A DNA stretch of 64,000 nt from Enterobacter ludwigii (GCA_023023105.1 CP083824.1:1178001-1242000), one strand, 5' to 3'; positions 50,616-62,791 are shown, counted from the stretch's first letter. The notes: a model not told the origin generated them from the sequence alone. Numbers and translations: made by a program.

Positions 50616-53198
50616 TTAGCCAACGACCAGATTCAGCAATTTACCCGGTACGTAGATCACTTTACGTACGGTAACGCCCTCAAGATATTTTGCGACCAGA
50701 GGTTCCTGGCCCGCGCGTTCGCGAACCTGTTCTTCGGTTGCATCGACCGCCACGGTAATTTTACCGCGTACTTTGCCGTTTACCTGAACGACAACCAGCG
50801 TAGTGTTTTCCACCATCGCGGCTTCGTCGGCCTGTGGCCATGGCGCATTGTCGATATCGCCTTCGCCTTTCAGCTCCTGCCACAGGGTGAAGCTAACGTG
50901 CGGAGTGAACGGGTTCAGCATGCGAACGACGGCCAGCAATGCTTCACGCATTAAGGCACGATCCTGCTCGCCGTCCTGCGGGGCTTTCGCCAGCTTATTC
51001 ATCAGTTCCATAATAGCTGCAATTGCAGTGTTAAAGGTCTGACGACGACCAATATCATCGGTCACTTTCGCAATCGTTTTATGAACATCACGACGCAGCG
51101 CTTGCTGATCTTCAGTCAGTGCCGCGGCGTTCAGTGCCGGAGCATCACCCTGTGCAGTGTGTTCGTAAACCAGTTTCCAGACGCGTTTCAGGAAGCGGTT
51201 TGCACCTTCCACACCCGATTCCTGCCACTCCAGGGTCATGTCCGCCGGAGAAGCAAACATCATGAACAGACGCACGGTATCCGCGCCGTAACGTTCAACC
51301 ATCACCTGTGGGTCGATGCCGTTGTTTTTGGATTTAGACATCTTGCTCATGCCGGTATAGACCAGTTCATGACCTTCGGCGTCTTTCGCCTTCACAATGC
51401 GGCCTTTCTCGTCACGCTCAACGATAGCATCAACCGGAGACACCCAGTTACGCTCGCCGTTAGCACCCACGTAGTAGAAGGCATCAGCCAGTACCATACC
51501 CTGACACAGCAGCTGTTTTGCCGGTTCGTCAGAGTTCACCATGCCGGCATCACGCATCAGTTTGTGGAAGAAGCGGAAGTAGAGCAGGTGCATGATGGCA
51601 TGTTCGATACCACCGATGTAAATGTCTACCGGCAGCCAGTAGTTCGCTGCATCAGAGTCCAGCATACCCTCTTTATACTGCGGGCAGGTGTAACGCGCAT
51701 AGTACCAGGAGGACTCCATAAAGGTGTCGAAGGTGTCGGTTTCACGCAGCGCAGGCTGGCCGTTGACGGTGGTTTTTGCCCACTCAGGATCGGCTTTGAT
51801 CGGGCTGGTAATGCCGTCCATAACCACGTCTTCAGGCAGGATCACCGGCAGTTGATCTTCCGGCGTTGGCATCACGGTGCCGTCTTCCAGCGTCACCATT
51901 GGAATTGGAGCACCCCAGTAACGCTGGCGGGAAACGCCCCAGTCGCGCAGACGGAAGTTAACTTTACGCTCGCCCATGCCCAGAGAGGCCAGTTTGTCTG
52001 CAATGGCATTAAAACCGTCTTCGAAGCTCAGGCCGCTGAATTCACCGGAGTTAAACAGGGTGCCTTTTTCAGTCAGCGCTTGCGCGGACAGGTCTGGTTC
52101 AGAACCATCGGCGGCCAGGATAACGGCTTTAATCGGCAGGTTGTATTTGGTCGCAAACTCGTAGTCGCGCTGATCGTGGCCTGGAACAGCCATGACTGCA
52201 CCTGTACCGTATTCCATCAGAACGAAGTTTGCGGCCCAGACAGGGATCGCTTCGCCTGTCAGTGGGTGCTTAGCATAGAAGCCTGTCGCTACACCTTTTT
52301 TCTCCATCGTCGCCATGTCGGCTTCGGCCACTTTGGTGTTGCGGCATTCGTCGATGAAGGTGGCCAGTTCTGGATTGTTCTCCGCCGCTTTCTGCGCCAG
52401 AGGGTGACCCGCAGCCACGGCCAGGTAGGTCGCGCCCATGAAGGTGTCTGGACGGGTGGTGTAGACGGTCAGGGTCTGGTCGTAGTTCTCAACGTTGAAG
52501 GTGATCTCCACGCCTTCAGAACGGCCGATCCAGTTGCGCTGCATGGTTTTAACGGTATCTGGCCAGTGATCCAGCGTATCCAGATCGTTCAGCAGTTCGT
52601 CAGCATAGGCTGTGATTTTGATAAACCACTGTGGGATCTCTTTACGCTCAACTTTGGTATCACAACGCCAGCAGCAGCCATCAATAACCTGTTCGTTCGC
52701 GAGAACAGTCTGGTCATTTGGACACCAGTTAACAGCAGAGGTCTTCTTATACACCAGGCCTTTTTTGTACAGCTCGGTGAAGAATTTCTGTTCCCAGCGA
52801 TAGTATTCCGGGGTGCAGGTTGCCAGCTCGCGGCTCCAGTCATAGCCAAAGCCCAGCATTTTAAGCTGGTTTTTCATGTACGCGATGTTGTCATACGTCC
52901 ATGGGGCAGGTGCGGTGTTGTTTTTTACCGCAGCGCCTTCAGCAGGCAGACCGAACGCATCCCAGCCGATTGGCTGCAGAACGTTTTTGCCCAGCATACG
53001 CTGGTAGCGGGCGATCACATCACCAATGGTGTAGTTACGCACGTGGCCCATGTGTAGTCGACCAGAAGGATAGGGAAGCATCGACAGGCAGTAATACTTC
53101 TCTTTGCTCTCGTCTTCGGTTACTTCAAAGGTGCGCTTCTCGTCCCAGTGTTGCTGGACTTTTGATTCTATCTCTTCCGGGCGGTATTGCTCTTGCAT
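50616..53198 (-). CDS. leuS: Leucyl-tRNA synthetase
   Basis: The 860-residue class I synthetase has the HIGH motif as HMGH (in [11 protein letters not shown] near residue 49), the KMSKS loop near residue 620 and an editing domain with TTRPDT near residue 247. Length equals E. coli LeuS. The start is at 53198 ([10 protein letters not shown]); the frame is open 40 codons further but unlike any family member. A plus-strand frame of 658 codons overlapping it is a shadow. Confidence 0.98.
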   Translation of the reverse strand: MQEQYRPEEIESKVQQHWDEKRTFEVTEDESKEKYYCLSMLPYPSGRLHMGHVRNYTIGDVIARYQRMLGKNVLQPIGWDAFGLPAEGAAVKNNTAPAPWTYDNIAYMKNQLKMLGFGYDWSRELATCTPEYYRWEQKFFTELYKKGLVYKKTSAVNWCPNDQTVLANEQVIDGCCWRCDTKVERKEIPQWFIKITAYADELLNDLDTLDHWPDTVKTMQRNWIGRSEGVEITFNVENYDQTLTVYTTRPDTFMGATYLAVAAGHPLAQKAAENNPELATFIDECRNTKVAEADMATMEKKGVATGFYAKHPLTGEAIPVWAANFVLMEYGTGAVMAVPGHDQRDYEFATKYNLPIKAVILAADGSEPDLSAQALTEKGTLFNSGEFSGLSFEDGFNAIADKLASLGMGERKVNFRLRDWGVSRQRYWGAPIPMVTLEDGTVMPTPEDQLPVILPEDVVMDGITSPIKADPEWAKTTVNGQPALRETDTFDTFMESSWYYARYTCPQYKEGMLDSDAANYWLPVDIYIGGIEHAIMHLLYFRFFHKLMRDAGMVNSDEPAKQLLCQGMVLADAFYYVGANGERNWVSPVDAIVERDEKGRIVKAKDAEGHELVYTGMSKMSKSKNNGIDPQVMVERYGADTVRLFMMFASPADMTLEWQESGVEGANRFLKRVWKLVYEHTAQGDAPALNAAALTEDQQALRRDVHKTIAKVTDDIGRRQTFNTAIAAIMELMNKLAKAPQDGEQDRALMREALLAVVRMLNPFTPHVSFTLWQELKGEGDIDNAPWPQADEAAMVENTTLVVVQVNGKVRGKITVAVDATEEQVRERAGQEPLVAKYLEGVTVRKVIYVPGKLLNLVVG

Positions 53199-53412
53199 GG
53201 CAGCCAGTGGTCCTGTTTTCAATACAGCTACAAATGTAGCCAATGGATGTGGTATTTCAGATCCGCATAGCATAGCCCAAACGTCCGCGTCAAAACAGCC
53301 TTTCGCACAAATGCACATTGCAGGAATTTACCGGGTCTGTGCTTCACCTGACAAAGCGGCGACGAAATAAGGTCTATTATTAGAAATAGTTACTTACCCG
53401 GGAGGCAAAATG

Positions 53413-53895
53413 ATGAACAAGGTTGCTCAATTTTACCGCGAACTGGTGGCGACACTGACGGAACGGCTGCGTAACGGCGAGCGCGATATTGACGCGCTGG
53501 TGGAGCAGGCTCGTGCCCGCGTGACGCAAACGGGTGAGTTAACGCGTACCGAAGTGGAAGAGGTCACCCGCGCGGTACGCCGTGACCTGGAAGAATTCGC
53601 GCGCAGCTACCAGGAGAGCCAGGATGAGGTCACTGACAGCGTATTTATGCGGGTGATTAAAGAGAGCCTGTGGCAGGAACTGGTGGATATCACCGATAAA
53701 ACGCAGCTGGAGTGGCGCGAGGTGTTTCAGGATCTGAACCATCATGGTGTCTACCACAGCGGCGAAGTGGTTGGCCTGGGGAATCTGGTCTGCGAGAAAT
53801 GCCATCACCATATTGCAGTGTATACGCCGGAAGTGCTGCCGTTATGTCCGAAATGTGGGCACGATCAGTTTCAGCGTCGACCGTTTGAGCCATAA
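53413..53895 (+). CDS. ybeL: YbeL, DUF1451 zinc-ribbon protein
   Basis: The 160-residue protein has a long charged helical N-terminal part (residues 1-95) and a C-terminal zinc ribbon with CEKC and CPKC pairs. Function is unknown; sequence is close to E. coli YbeL. GGGAGG lies 7 bases before the second of two ATG codons, which I use. The 213-bp gap to leuS holds both divergent promoters. Confidence 0.94.
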   Translation: MNKVAQFYRELVATLTERLRNGERDIDALVEQARARVTQTGELTRTEVEEVTRAVRRDLEEFARSYQESQDEVTDSVFMRVIKESLWQELVDITDKTQLEWREVFQDLNHHGVYHSGEVVGLGNLVCEKCHHHIAVYTPEVLPLCPKCGHDQFQRRPFEP

Positions 53896-53903
53896 ATAAA
53901 AGT

Positions 53904-53930
53904 AAAACGGCAACTATGTTGCCGTTTTTA
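53904..53930 (+). terminator. Terminator of ybeL
   Basis: AAAACGGCAAC and GTTGCCGTTTT pair around 3 bases; the stem ends in T residues. Confidence 0.9.
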
Positions 53931-53938
53931 GTGTCTGC

Positions 53939-53973
53939 CCCCTCTCACCTTGGGAGAGGTGTAGGGTGAGGGC
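53939..53973. repeat. Copy of the CCCTCTC/GAGAGG/GTGAGGG intergenic repeat
   Basis: Short dyad motif after the ybeL terminator, related to the copies within 19086-19557. Its function is unknown. Confidence 0.55.
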
Positions 53974-53974
53974 A

Positions 53975-54916
53975 TCAGGCCGCAGCGTAGTACTTGAGCC
54001 TCTTCGCCAGCAAATCCACAAACGCCTGCCGATCGATATCCACCATCACCGTGGTATTCGGCGCATTCCCCGTCAGTGAGTAGTAATCCACTACAGTCAT
54101 CCCCTGGGTATATTTCCCCTGCGTCTCCACACCGACCCAGCGTTCCACTGTGGTAAACATCTCCGGCTTCAGTAGCCAGGCAATGGTGCATGGATCATGC
54201 AGGGGCGCGCCGTGGAAGCCCCACTTCTCGGCTTTGTGATATTCCATAAAGAAGTCGAGCAGTTCGGCCACAGTTGTCGCAACCGGGTTGCCCACCGAGC
54301 GGAAACGCTCAATATCGTCCGCCATAATCTGCGCTCGATGGGTAACGTCCAGTCCCGCCATCACAACCGGCAAGCCGGACTGGAAGACAATCTCAGCGGC
54401 TTCCGGGTCGACAAAGATGTTGAACTCCGCCGCAGGCGTCCAGTTACCCAGCCCCATTGCGCCACCCATTATCACGATACGGGAAATTTTACTGTGCAGC
54501 TCCGGATGACTGTTAAGCAGCAACGCAACGTTGGTTTGCGGACCGGTTGCCACCAGCGTTACCGGCTCGGCACTTTCACGCAGCACCTTCGCCATCAGCT
54601 CCACGGCAGTGCAGTGTTGCGGTGCGAAACCCGGCTCCGGCAGTGCCGGGCCGTCCAGCCCGCTCTCACCGTGAACGTTGTCGGCAATGATCAGCTCCCG
54701 CATCAGCGGTTTCACGGCCCCGCCAGCGACAGGAATATCAGTGCGTCTGAGCAGTGTTAGCATGCGCAGGACGTTACGCAAGGTTTTTTCAGGCGTCTGG
54801 TTTCCGGCGGACGAGGTGACGGCTTTCACGTCAAGTTCAGGGGAGGCAAGAGCGAGGACGAGCGCGATCGCGTCATCATGACCCGGATCGCAATCGAGAA
54901 TAATAGGCTGTGCCAT
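53975..54916 (-). CDS. rihA: Pyrimidine-specific ribonucleoside hydrolase
   Basis: The 313-residue nucleoside hydrolase has the calcium-binding DCDPGHDD at residues 8-15, the VHGESGLDG loop near residue 81 and a C-terminal active-site histidine in HDPCTIAW near residue 240. RihA cleaves cytidine and uridine to base and ribose. The start at 54916 (MAQPIIL) is used; four codons upstream are open. Confidence 0.95.
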   Translation of the reverse strand: MAQPIILDCDPGHDDAIALVLALASPELDVKAVTSSAGNQTPEKTLRNVLRMLTLLRRTDIPVAGGAVKPLMRELIIADNVHGESGLDGPALPEPGFAPQHCTAVELMAKVLRESAEPVTLVATGPQTNVALLLNSHPELHSKISRIVIMGGAMGLGNWTPAAEFNIFVDPEAAEIVFQSGLPVVMAGLDVTHRAQIMADDIERFRSVGNPVATTVAELLDFFMEYHKAEKWGFHGAPLHDPCTIAWLLKPEMFTTVERWVGVETQGKYTQGMTVVDYYSLTGNAPNTTVMVDIDRQAFVDLLAKRLKYYAAA

Positions 54917-55002
54917 AGCGTTCTCCATACGTAGCGTTATTTTGTGACAAGGTTAACGCTGCAATGTGACGCCGACGAGAGGAAGTGAGTGAAAGCGTGA
55001 AG

Positions 55003-55030
55003 CAGTGCGCAATCCGCAGATTGCGCACTG
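55003..55030 (-). terminator. Hairpin after gltL
   Basis: CAGTGCGCAAT and ATTGCGCACTG pair around 6 bases, 7 bp after the gltL stop. There is no good U-tract, so it may act as a 3' stabiliser of the glt mRNA. Confidence 0.45.
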
Positions 55031-55036
55031 AGAAGA

Positions 55037-55762
55037 TTAATGCAGAATTTTGGCAAGGAAGTCTTTTGCACGTTCTGATTTCGGGTTAGCGAAAAACTCT
55101 TCTTTCGGTGAGTCTTCCACGATCTTCCCTTCGTCCATAAAGATCACGCGGTTTGCTACTTTGCGGGCGAAGCCCATTTCGTGGGTCACCACCATCATGG
55201 TCATCCCTTCGTGCGCCAGCTCGACCATCACGTCCAGCACTTCGTTGATCATCTCTGGATCGAGCGCCGACGTTGGCTCATCAAACAGCATCGCCACCGG
55301 ATCCATGCACAGCGCGCGGGCGATCGCCACACGCTGCTGTTGGCCGCCAGATAGCTGTGCCGGAAACTTATCGGCATGCGCAGAGAGCCCAACGCGTTCC
55401 AGGAGTTTCAGCCCTTTCTCGCGCGACGCTTTTTTATCGCGCTTAAGCACTTTTACCTGCGCCAGCGTCAGGTTCTCAATAATGGAGAGGTGAGGGAACA
55501 GCTCAAAATGCTGGAACACCATGCCAACGTGAGAGCGAAGCTGGGCGAGATTGGTTTTTTTGTCATTGACTTTAGTGCCATTGACGACGATCTCACCCTG
55601 CTGCACCGGCTCTAGTCCGTTGACGGTTTTGATCAGTGTGGATTTACCGGAACCTGACGGTCCGCACACTACCACCACATCGCCTTTTTTCACTTCGGTG
55701 GAGCAGTCGGTCAGCACCTGAAAGTGCCCATACCATTTAGAAACATTTTTCAGGGAAATCAT
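55037..55762 (-). CDS. gltL: Glutamate/aspartate ABC transporter ATPase
   Basis: The 241-residue ATPase has Walker [10 protein letters not shown] near residue 33, signature LSGGQQQR near 137 and Walker [12 protein letters not shown] near 157. It powers uptake through GltJK with GltI as receptor. The ATG overlaps the gltK stop (ATGA), which indicates coupled translation. Confidence 0.97.
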   Translation of the reverse strand: MISLKNVSKWYGHFQVLTDCSTEVKKGDVVVVCGPSGSGKSTLIKTVNGLEPVQQGEIVVNGTKVNDKKTNLAQLRSHVGMVFQHFELFPHLSIIENLTLAQVKVLKRDKKASREKGLKLLERVGLSAHADKFPAQLSGGQQQRVAIARALCMDPVAMLFDEPTSALDPEMINEVLDVMVELAHEGMTMMVVTHEMGFARKVANRVIFMDEGKIVEDSPKEEFFANPKSERAKDFLAKILH

Positions 55763-56436
55763 TATACCGTCCTTTTCTTCAGCCAACTGACCAACAGCGA
55801 CGCGCTTAAACTAATCACAAAATAGACCGCACCCGCAAAGAGCACCATCTCGACCTGCGTACCATCACGCTCACCGATGGTGGAGGCGGTACGGAAGAAG
55901 TCTGCCAGGCTGAGTACATATACCAGAGAGGTATCCTGGAACAGCACGATACCCTGAGTCAGCAGGAGTGGAACCATGGCGCGAAACGCCTGCGGCAGAA
56001 TGATGAGCTGCATGGACTGCCAGTGTGTCATCCCCAGCGCCAGGGCGGCACTGGATTGTCCACGAGAAATACTCTGGATACCCGCACGGATAATCTCAGA
56101 GTAATAAGCAGCCTCGAACATGGAGAACGCCACCATCGCCGAGATCAGGCGGATATCGGTTTTCGGTGACAGCCCCAGTACGTTTTGCAGGAAACCGGGA
56201 ACAATCAGGTAAAACCACAGCAGCACCATCACCAGCGGAATGGAACGGAAAACGTTAACGTAGGCCGTTGCGAACCAGGCGAGCGGCTTAAAGCTCGACA
56301 GGCGCATGACCGCAAGCAGGGTTCCCCAGACGATACCAATGATGATGGCAATAACGGTGATTTTTAAGGTAATCACCAGGCCATCAAGCAGGTAAGGCAT
56401 GGATGGGACGATAGAACTCCAGTCAAAATCGTACAT
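55762..56436 (-). CDS. gltK: Glutamate/aspartate ABC permease GltK
   Basis: The 224-residue HisM-type permease has five or so helices and the EAA loop ([14 protein letters not shown] near residue 130). It forms the channel with GltJ. Its ATG overlaps the gltJ stop. Confidence 0.97.
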   Translation of the reverse strand: MYDFDWSSIVPSMPYLLDGLVITLKITVIAIIIGIVWGTLLAVMRLSSFKPLAWFATAYVNVFRSIPLVMVLLWFYLIVPGFLQNVLGLSPKTDIRLISAMVAFSMFEAAYYSEIIRAGIQSISRGQSSAALALGMTHWQSMQLIILPQAFRAMVPLLLTQGIVLFQDTSLVYVLSLADFFRTASTIGERDGTQVEMVLFAGAVYFVISLSASLLVSWLKKRTV

Positions 56437-57176
56437 TATTTACCTCCCAGATTGCCCGGCAGGCGAATTTTGCGTTCAACCAGGTTCATCACCAGCATGA
56501 TGAAAGCGTTAATCAGAACATAGGCGAGCGTGATTGCGGTGAAGGATTCCCACGCATGAGCGGAATAATCCAGCAGCTTGCCCGCCTGCGCAGCCATATC
56601 CACCAGGCCGATGGTCGAGGCGATGGCCGAGTTTTTCACCAGGTTCATCATCTCAGAGGTCATCGGTGGAACGATAACGCGGTAGGCGTTAGGCAGCAGA
56701 ACATAACGGTAGGTTTGTGGCAGCGTTAATCCCATCGCCAGACCTGCATTTTTTTGTCCACGTGGCAATGACTGAATGGCGGCTCGCACCTGCTCGCACA
56801 CGCGCGCAGCGGTAAACAGCCCCAGACAGAGCATCGAGGAGACAAAGAACTGAACGTTAGGATCCAGTTCCGACTTGAACCACATGCCAATATTTTCCGG
56901 CAGCAGTTCAGGAATCACCAGATACCAGGTAAAGAACTGCACAATCAGCGGAACGTTACGAAACAGTTCAACGTACAAGGTGCCGAGGGTTGAAAGAAAG
57001 CGGTTAGGGACGGTACGCAAAATACCGAACAGCGAGCCGACAAGAAATGCGATGATCCATGCCGTTATGGATAAAGCGACAGTGACCTGAAAGCCGCTCC
57101 ATAACCAGCCAAGATAGGTGGTGTTGCCGAACGGGGCTTGTTGCAGAAAGATGCCCCAGTTCCAGTCTATTGACAT
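56436..57176 (-). CDS. gltJ: Glutamate/aspartate ABC permease GltJ
   Basis: The 246-residue permease has the EAA-type loop [15 protein letters not shown] near residue 145. The start at 57176 (MSIDWNWG) matches E. coli length; the frame stays open into the SroC region. Second gene of gltIJKL and separated from gltI by the SroC RNA and its terminator, which lowers distal expression. Confidence 0.97.
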   Translation of the reverse strand: MSIDWNWGIFLQQAPFGNTTYLGWLWSGFQVTVALSITAWIIAFLVGSLFGILRTVPNRFLSTLGTLYVELFRNVPLIVQFFTWYLVIPELLPENIGMWFKSELDPNVQFFVSSMLCLGLFTAARVCEQVRAAIQSLPRGQKNAGLAMGLTLPQTYRYVLLPNAYRVIVPPMTSEMMNLVKNSAIASTIGLVDMAAQAGKLLDYSAHAWESFTAITLAYVLINAFIMLVMNLVERKIRLPGNLGGK

Positions 57177-57188
57177 AATAAACTCCAG

Positions 57189-57213
57189 AAAAAAAAGGGT
57201 AGCAGCGCTACCC
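57189..57213 (-). terminator. Terminator at the 3' end of SroC
   Basis: A 7-bp stem with 3-base loop and a run of T on the minus strand; it must be partly read through for gltJKL expression. Confidence 0.9.
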
Positions 57214-57331
57214 TCGAAGATTGGTGAGAAGCTCATTTTTCGCGCTGAGTGGGGAACGACCACTCAACGTATAGTCTGTCCATGCTTCCCGACAATCGAG
57301 AGGGCAGGAGATCCCGCCCCTGTTGTTCTAA
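57189..57331 (-). ncRNA. sroC: SroC, 3'UTR-derived sRNA between gltI and gltJ
   Basis: In E. coli and Salmonella SroC is released by RNase E from the gltI 3' region and sponges the sRNA GcvB. Here the same 155-bp gap ends in a minus-strand terminator (GGGTAGC, AGC, GCTACCC, then eight U; 57189-57213) just before gltJ. The 5' end is not readable from sequence, so the limit is approximate. Confidence 0.75.
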
Positions 57332-58237
57332 TTAGTTAAGAGCCTTGTCATTTGGTGATTTGAACAGCGCTTTCATGTCGTCAGACAGTTCAAAGTTCAT
57401 GTTCAGGTTTTTTGGTGGAATTGGGTTCTTGAACCACTTGTCGAACCATTTTTCCGCTTCGCCGGAAGTTTGTGCCTGGGCGATGGTGTCATCGATCAGT
57501 TTTTTGAACTCAGCGTCGTCTTTACGCAGCATGCAGCCATAAGCTTCTTTTGACTGTGCAGTTCCGACGATTTCCCAGTTGTCCGGTTTCTTCGCTTTCG
57601 CGCGTTCGCCCGCCAGCAGGGCGTCATCCATCATAAACGCGACGGCACGGCCACTTTCCAGGGTACGGAAGGAGTCGCCATGGTCTTTCGCGCTGATGAT
57701 GCGCATATCCATTTTCTTCTCATCATTCAGTTTGTGCAGCAGCACTTCTGAGGTGGTACCGGAGGTGACAACGACCGCTTTGCCTTTCAGGTCAGCAAAA
57801 TCTTTAATCTCGCCGCCTTTTTTGGTCAGCAGGCGGGTACCTACCACGAAGATGGTGTCAGAGAAAGCAGCCTGTTTCTGACGCTCAAGGTTGTTGGTGG
57901 TGGAGCCACACTCAAAATCAAAGGTGCCGTTTTGCAGCAGTGGAATACGGTTTTGTGAAGTGATTGGGATCAGCTTCACCTGCAGGTCAGGTTTGTTCAG
58001 CTTTTTCTTCACGGCTTCAACGATGGCGTTGGAGTAATCCTGTGAATAACCCACGACTTTTTGCGTGTTGTCGTAGTAAGAGAACGGAACAGAAGATTCA
58101 CGGTGGCCGACCACGATCACGCCGTTTTTGGCAATCTTGTCGAGAGTGCTTCCGGCAGCCGGAGCGTCTTCAGCGTGAACCACGCCTGCAGACATCCCCA
58201 TAACCAGCATTGCTGTGGCCAGTTTACGTAATTGCAT
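57332..58237 (-). CDS. gltI: Glutamate/aspartate periplasmic binding protein
   Basis: The 301-residue protein has a 22-residue signal peptide (ending GVVHA) and the type 2 solute-binding fold with GHRESSVPFSYYD near residue 44 and ECGSTTNN near residue 109. It delivers glutamate and aspartate to GltJKL. AAAGGAG lies upstream of the chosen ATG; an upstream in-frame ATG at 58282 is unlikely. Confidence 0.97.
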   Translation of the reverse strand: MQLRKLATAMLVMGMSAGVVHAEDAPAAGSTLDKIAKNGVIVVGHRESSVPFSYYDNTQKVVGYSQDYSNAIVEAVKKKLNKPDLQVKLIPITSQNRIPLLQNGTFDFECGSTTNNLERQKQAAFSDTIFVVGTRLLTKKGGEIKDFADLKGKAVVVTSGTTSEVLLHKLNDEKKMDMRIISAKDHGDSFRTLESGRAVAFMMDDALLAGERAKAKKPDNWEIVGTAQSKEAYGCMLRKDDAEFKKLIDDTIAQAQTSGEAEKWFDKWFKNPIPPKNLNMNFELSDDMKALFKSPNDKALN

Positions 58238-58621
58238 ACCCAACTCCTTTTTTATCAGCGCCAGAGACGCATTGATACCCATTGTGATGTTGTTATATCT
58301 CGCGCTATGCGAGTGCAGTGTTATGCAAGCTTGTTAACATTTAGTCTGGCTTAATGTAAAGATTTTGCTGCGTTATTGTTTATTTTTGCGAAGTGCGCCG
58401 CACCATTCAGAGGCAAAAATCTCTCGTTGCACCGTTTCGGTGCTACCGATGATCTACGCTGGTGCGACCAGGTTGCGCGTTAAGCCAAACTGCGTTTACC
58501 TGAATAAACAAAGCAATAGGCGTGCCAGAATTGGAGTCTGGAGGGAATGGTAGGATGGTAGCAACAGTATGGAAAAGTTGACCGGGTAAGCGTCAACGCC
58601 ACCCGGCAACATAAGGTAAGG
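58238..58621. other. Gap between gltI and lnt with a REP element
   Basis: This 384-bp gap holds the gltI promoter and leader on its left side and a REP palindrome at 58582-58606 (CCGGGT ... ACCCGG) next to the end of lnt. The rest has no supported gene. Confidence 0.6.
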
Positions 58622-60160
58622 TTATTTACGACGCTGACGAAGACTCATCAACACCGCACCAAAACCAAACAGCGCGGTCAGGATCCACAGCGGCCAGTTG
58701 CCGGTGCGGGCGTACGGCGTCAGTCCCGTGGTTGGCGTGACGTTGGTGGTCAGCACCTCACGGGTAAACTGCGGGATCATGGCCTGAATTTCACCCTGTG
58801 GGCCAATTACGGCGGTGATGCCGTTGTTGGTGCTACGCAGCAGTGGACGCGCCAACTCCAGGGAACGCATTCGCGCCATCTGGAAGTGTTGCCATGGGCC
58901 AATCGACTTACCAAACCACGCGTCATTGGAGATGGTCAGAAGGAAGTCCGTGTCCGGGCGGAAGTTATCGCGTACCTGCTCGCCGAGGATAATTTCGTAG
59001 CAAATGGCTGCGGTCAGGGCAAAACCGTGCGCATGCAGCTGCGGCTGAACGTATGGGCCGCGGCTGAAAGAGGACATCGGCAGGTCAAAGAACGGTGCCA
59101 GCGGGCGCAGAATGGACTCCAGCGGGACAAATTCACCAAACGGAACCAGGTGATTTTTGTTGTACCTGTCAGTGGAGTTGTAGCTGTATTCGCTATCTTT
59201 GCCGAGGGTAATGATGGTGTTATAGGTGTCATAACGGTTCTGCTGATTCAGACGCGCATCAACAATACCGGTAATCAGCGTGCTGCCGCGCGCGAGCAGC
59301 AGATCGTTCATCATGTTCAGGAACGGCTGCTGGTTTATTTCCAGGTCCGGGATCGCAGATTCCGGCCAGATAATCAGCTGTGATTTGCCCATGACCTCTT
59401 CGGTCGCGTTGGCGTAGATCTTCAGCGTATTCAGAAGCTGCTTTTCATCCCACTTCATGGCCTGCGGGATATCACCCTGCACCATGGAAACCTGCGTAGC
59501 GCGTTCTGGCTCCAGGGTATACCACTGGATATAGCGCAGCGGGAAGGGCAGTGCGAACAATACCAGTGCCGCAACCAGCGGCTTCCAGCAGCGCTTGGCC
59601 AACGCCAGTACCAGCAGGCCGCTGACAACCATCAGCAGGAAGTTAATCGCCTCAACGCCCATCACCGGTGCCAGGCCTTTCAGCGGCCCGTCAATCTGGC
59701 TGTAGCCGAACTGCAACCATGGAAAACCGGTCAATACCCAGCCACGCAGGAACTCGGTAATTTGCCAGACAACCGGCGCCGCAATGGCGACGCGCAGCCA
59801 GGTGGTTTTTGGCCACAGGCGAGAAAGGATGCCGGCGAACAGACCGGTATAGAGCGAGAGATACGCGGCGAGCAATACCACCAGGAAGACGTTAACCGGG
59901 CCAGGCATTCCGCCAAACTGGGCGATGCTAACATAGACCCAGTTGATGCCTGAGCCAAACAGCCCCAGTCCCCAGAAGTAACCGATAGCCGCAGCCTGTA
60001 CCGGACGACGATTCAGGGTCAGGCCCTGAAGCCCCATCAGGGAGAGAATGGCGGCGGGCCAGATATCGTAAGGAGAAAAAGCCAGCGTACCGCTGGCTCC
60101 GAGTAACAGCGCCAGCAGCAAACGGACGCGCTGGCGTTCAAGCAGTGGGGCAAATGCCAT
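58622..60160 (-). CDS. lnt: Apolipoprotein N-acyltransferase
   Basis: The 512-residue inner-membrane enzyme adds the third acyl chain to lipoproteins. It has six or more N-terminal helices and a periplasmic nitrilase domain with Glu in WPESAIPD near residue 267, Lys in NKHLVPFGE near 335 and Cys in AAICYEII near 387. It follows corC by 5 bp in the conserved ybeZ-ybeY-corC-lnt operon. Confidence 0.97.
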   Translation of the reverse strand: MAFAPLLERQRVRLLLALLLGASGTLAFSPYDIWPAAILSLMGLQGLTLNRRPVQAAAIGYFWGLGLFGSGINWVYVSIAQFGGMPGPVNVFLVVLLAAYLSLYTGLFAGILSRLWPKTTWLRVAIAAPVVWQITEFLRGWVLTGFPWLQFGYSQIDGPLKGLAPVMGVEAINFLLMVVSGLLVLALAKRCWKPLVAALVLFALPFPLRYIQWYTLEPERATQVSMVQGDIPQAMKWDEKQLLNTLKIYANATEEVMGKSQLIIWPESAIPDLEINQQPFLNMMNDLLLARGSTLITGIVDARLNQQNRYDTYNTIITLGKDSEYSYNSTDRYNKNHLVPFGEFVPLESILRPLAPFFDLPMSSFSRGPYVQPQLHAHGFALTAAICYEIILGEQVRDNFRPDTDFLLTISNDAWFGKSIGPWQHFQMARMRSLELARPLLRSTNNGITAVIGPQGEIQAMIPQFTREVLTTNVTPTTGLTPYARTGNWPLWILTALFGFGAVLMSLRQRRK

Positions 60161-60165
60161 TTACA

Positions 60166-61044
60166 TTAATCTTCCAGTTTTGGCACCGGTGAGTCATCCG
60201 GCGTTCTGACATGAACCTGTATAATACGTCGGCTGTCGGCCATCGCTACCTTGAACTGGTAACCGTCGATGTCAACGGTTTCACCGCGCGCCGGGAGGTG
60301 GCCAAAGGCCTGCATCACCAGACCGCCAATGGTATCAACCTCTTCATCGCTGAAGTGGGTGCCGAAAGCGTCGTTAAAGTCTTCAATCGAGGCCAGCGCA
60401 CGCACAGTCCAGGTGTGGCGGCTCAGTTGACGGAAGTCGATATCTTCTTCTTCGTCATACTCATCTTCGATTTCTCCCACGATCAGCTCAAGAATATCTT
60501 CGATCGTGACAAGACCCGACACACCGCCAAATTCATCAATAACAATCGCCATGTGGTAACGCTGAGAGCGAAACTCTTTCAGCATCCGATCCACACGTTT
60601 ACTTTCCGGCACAACCACGGCCTGGCGTAACACTTTTTCCATGCTGAAAGCGTCAGAATCGCTGCGCATAAACGGCAGCAGATCTTTCGCCATCAAAATC
60701 CCTTCAATGTGATCTTTGTCTTCGCTGATGACCGGGAAACGTGAGTGAGCGGATTCGATAATCACATCGAGGCACTCGTCCAGTGTCTGGTTACGTTTCA
60801 GGGTGATCATTTGCGAACGGGGGATCATGATATCGCGAACACGCTGGTCGGCGATGTCCATGACCCCTTCGAGCATTTCGCGCGTATCTTCATCGATAAG
60901 GTCGTTTTGCCCGGAATCACGAATCAGCTCCAGCAGTTCATCACGGTTTTTCGGTTCGCCGTGGAAAAGCTGGTTCAGAATGAGGGAGAAAAATCCCTTT
61001 TTACCGTTTGTCGTGTCGCTACTGTGTGAATTGTCGTCGCTCAT
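60166..61044 (-). CDS. corC: CorC (YbeX), CBS-domain protein linked to Mg2+/Co2+ and ribosome function
   Basis: The 292-residue cytosolic protein has two CBS domains (about residues 70-195, with MIPRSQM and [14 protein letters not shown]) and a C-terminal CorC_HlyC domain. Reported roles are magnesium/cobalt efflux with CorA and heat-linked ribosome assembly. The start at 61044 (MSDDNS) gives the E. coli length. Confidence 0.96.
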   Translation of the reverse strand: MSDDNSHSSDTTNGKKGFFSLILNQLFHGEPKNRDELLELIRDSGQNDLIDEDTREMLEGVMDIADQRVRDIMIPRSQMITLKRNQTLDECLDVIIESAHSRFPVISEDKDHIEGILMAKDLLPFMRSDSDAFSMEKVLRQAVVVPESKRVDRMLKEFRSQRYHMAIVIDEFGGVSGLVTIEDILELIVGEIEDEYDEEEDIDFRQLSRHTWTVRALASIEDFNDAFGTHFSDEEVDTIGGLVMQAFGHLPARGETVDIDGYQFKVAMADSRRIIQVHVRTPDDSPVPKLED

Positions 61045-61133
61045 GGCGTTTGTTAAGGGTTCTCTTGTTAGTTCAATGTTTACCGCCACGCGATTTCCTT
61101 TCGTGGCGGCATGTTAGTCAGTGGGGAGACTGA

Positions 61134-61601
61134 CTATTCTTTCTCGGCAATGTACGGATCCTCATAGCCCAGAGCAAGCATTATCTCTGTCTCGAGGGAC
61201 TCCATCTCTTCTGCTTCGTCATCTTCTATATGATCGTAGCCGAGCAGATGCAGGCTGCCATGTACCACCATATGCGCCCAGTGGGCTTCAAGGGGTTTTT
61301 GCTGCTCTTTGGCTTCCTGCTCAACCACCTGGCGACAGATGATCAGATCGCCCAGCAGCGGCATCTCGATGCCCGGTGGGGCTTCGAACGGGAAAGAGAG
61401 CACATTGGTAGGCTTATCTTTCCCGCGATAGGTCAGGTTAAGCTCATGGCTTTCAGCTTCATCCACCAGGCGAATCGTGACTTCTGATTCTTCCTGAAAC
61501 TGGGGGATAACGGCATCCAGCCATTTCTGAAACTGCGCCTCTTCTGGCATACCGGAATTATCTTCACAGGCCAGCTGTAAATCGAGGATCACCTGACTCA
61601 T
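61134..61601 (-). CDS. ybeY: YbeY, endoribonuclease in rRNA maturation
   Basis: The 155-residue metalloprotein carries the H3xH5xH zinc motif in [11 protein letters not shown] near residue 114. It is needed for 16S rRNA 3' end processing and 70S quality control. Its start overlaps the ybeZ stop by 4 bases. Confidence 0.97.
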   Translation of the reverse strand: MSQVILDLQLACEDNSGMPEEAQFQKWLDAVIPQFQEESEVTIRLVDEAESHELNLTYRGKDKPTNVLSFPFEAPPGIEMPLLGDLIICRQVVEQEAKEQQKPLEAHWAHMVVHGSLHLLGYDHIEDDEAEEMESLETEIMLALGYEDPYIAEKE

Positions 61602-62644
61602 TTCTGTTCTTGCTCCTGCGCTTCGCGCTTACGTTCTGCTGCCAGTTCGGCCTTACGCTTCTGATCGGCTTCTTCCCAGGCCTCGTAGGCGTTAACAATA
61701 CGCGCGACGACCGGGTGGCGTACCACGTCTTCACTGTGGAAGAAGTTAAAACTGATTTCTTCGACCTCGGCCAGCACCTCAATGGCGTGACGCAGGCCAG
61801 ATTTGGTGCTGCGCGGCAGGTCGATCTGGGTGACGTCACCGGTAATGACCGCTTTCGAGTTAAAGCCGATACGCGTCAGGAACATCTTCATCTGTTCGAT
61901 GGTGGTGTTCTGACTTTCATCGAGAATGATAAACGCATCGTTCAGCGTACGGCCTCGCATATAAGCGAGCGGAGCAACTTCGATAACGTTACGCTCAATA
62001 AGTTTCTCAACTTTTTCAAAACCGAGCATTTCAAACAGCGCGTCGTATAAGGGACGCAGGTATGGGTCGACTTTCTGGCTCAGGTCGCCTGGCAAGAAGC
62101 CCAGTTTCTCGCCCGCTTCAACCGCTGGGCGAGTCAGCAGAATACGGCGGATCTCCTGACGCTCCAGCGCATCCACTGCTGCTGCTACCGCCAGATAGGT
62201 TTTACCGGTACCGGCCGGTCCGACGCCGAAGGTGATGTCATGGTCGAGGATATTCGCGATGTACTGTGCCTGGTTTGGCGTACGCGGTTTAATCACGCCA
62301 CGTTTGGTTTTGATGTTAATTGCCTTGCCGTAGTCAGGCACACTTTCCGCGCTCTGCTCGAGCACTCGCGCTTCTTTAATGGCGAGGTGGATCTGTTCTG
62401 GCTCGATATCCTGAATTTCGCCACGCATTGGGGAGGTATCCACATACAGGCTACGCAGAATATCTGCAGCGGCGTTGACGCAGATAGGGCGTCCGGTCAG
62501 TTTGAAATGATTATCGCGACGATTGATTTCGATACCCAGACGTCGCTCCAGTTGCTTGATGTTGTCATCAAACGGCCCGCACAGGCTCAGCAGGCGAGCG
62601 TTGTCTGCTGGCTCAAGGCTAATTTCACGCGTGTCTATATTCAA
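61598..62644 (-). CDS. ybeZ: YbeZ, PhoH-like ATPase
   Basis: The 348-residue protein has a Walker A GPAGTGKT near residue 142, a Walker B-like [11 protein letters not shown] near residue 240 and a basic/acidic C-terminal tail. YbeZ is a PhoH-family NTPase, helicase-like, that interacts with YbeY in rRNA processing. Confidence 0.95.
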   Translation of the reverse strand: MNIDTREISLEPADNARLLSLCGPFDDNIKQLERRLGIEINRRDNHFKLTGRPICVNAAADILRSLYVDTSPMRGEIQDIEPEQIHLAIKEARVLEQSAESVPDYGKAINIKTKRGVIKPRTPNQAQYIANILDHDITFGVGPAGTGKTYLAVAAAVDALERQEIRRILLTRPAVEAGEKLGFLPGDLSQKVDPYLRPLYDALFEMLGFEKVEKLIERNVIEVAPLAYMRGRTLNDAFIILDESQNTTIEQMKMFLTRIGFNSKAVITGDVTQIDLPRSTKSGLRHAIEVLAEVEEISFNFFHSEDVVRHPVVARIVNAYEAWEEADQKRKAELAAERKREAQEQEQK

Positions 62645-62768
62645 ACCGTTCCTCTTTGAGTGTTTAGTAGGGCTGGTATCATAAAACTGTCATTACCGAA
62701 ATTATTCACGCCACAGAATAAAGGCGCAAGCATTGCGATGGATATTGGGGGCGAAGAGGGGAATTACA

Positions 62769-62791
62769 AGGCCTGCCAGAAAGGCAGGCCT
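62769..62791 (-). terminator. Hairpin after miaB
   Basis: AGGCCTGCC and GGCAGGCCT pair around five bases, 8 bp after the miaB stop on the minus strand; the following TTGTAATT is a weak U-tract. Confidence 0.6.

Noticed and set aside
51081..53057. 658-codon plus-strand open frame opposite leuS
   Set aside because: It lies entirely antisense to a textbook leucyl-tRNA synthetase, has no domain or ribosome site, and reflects the codon bias of leuS.
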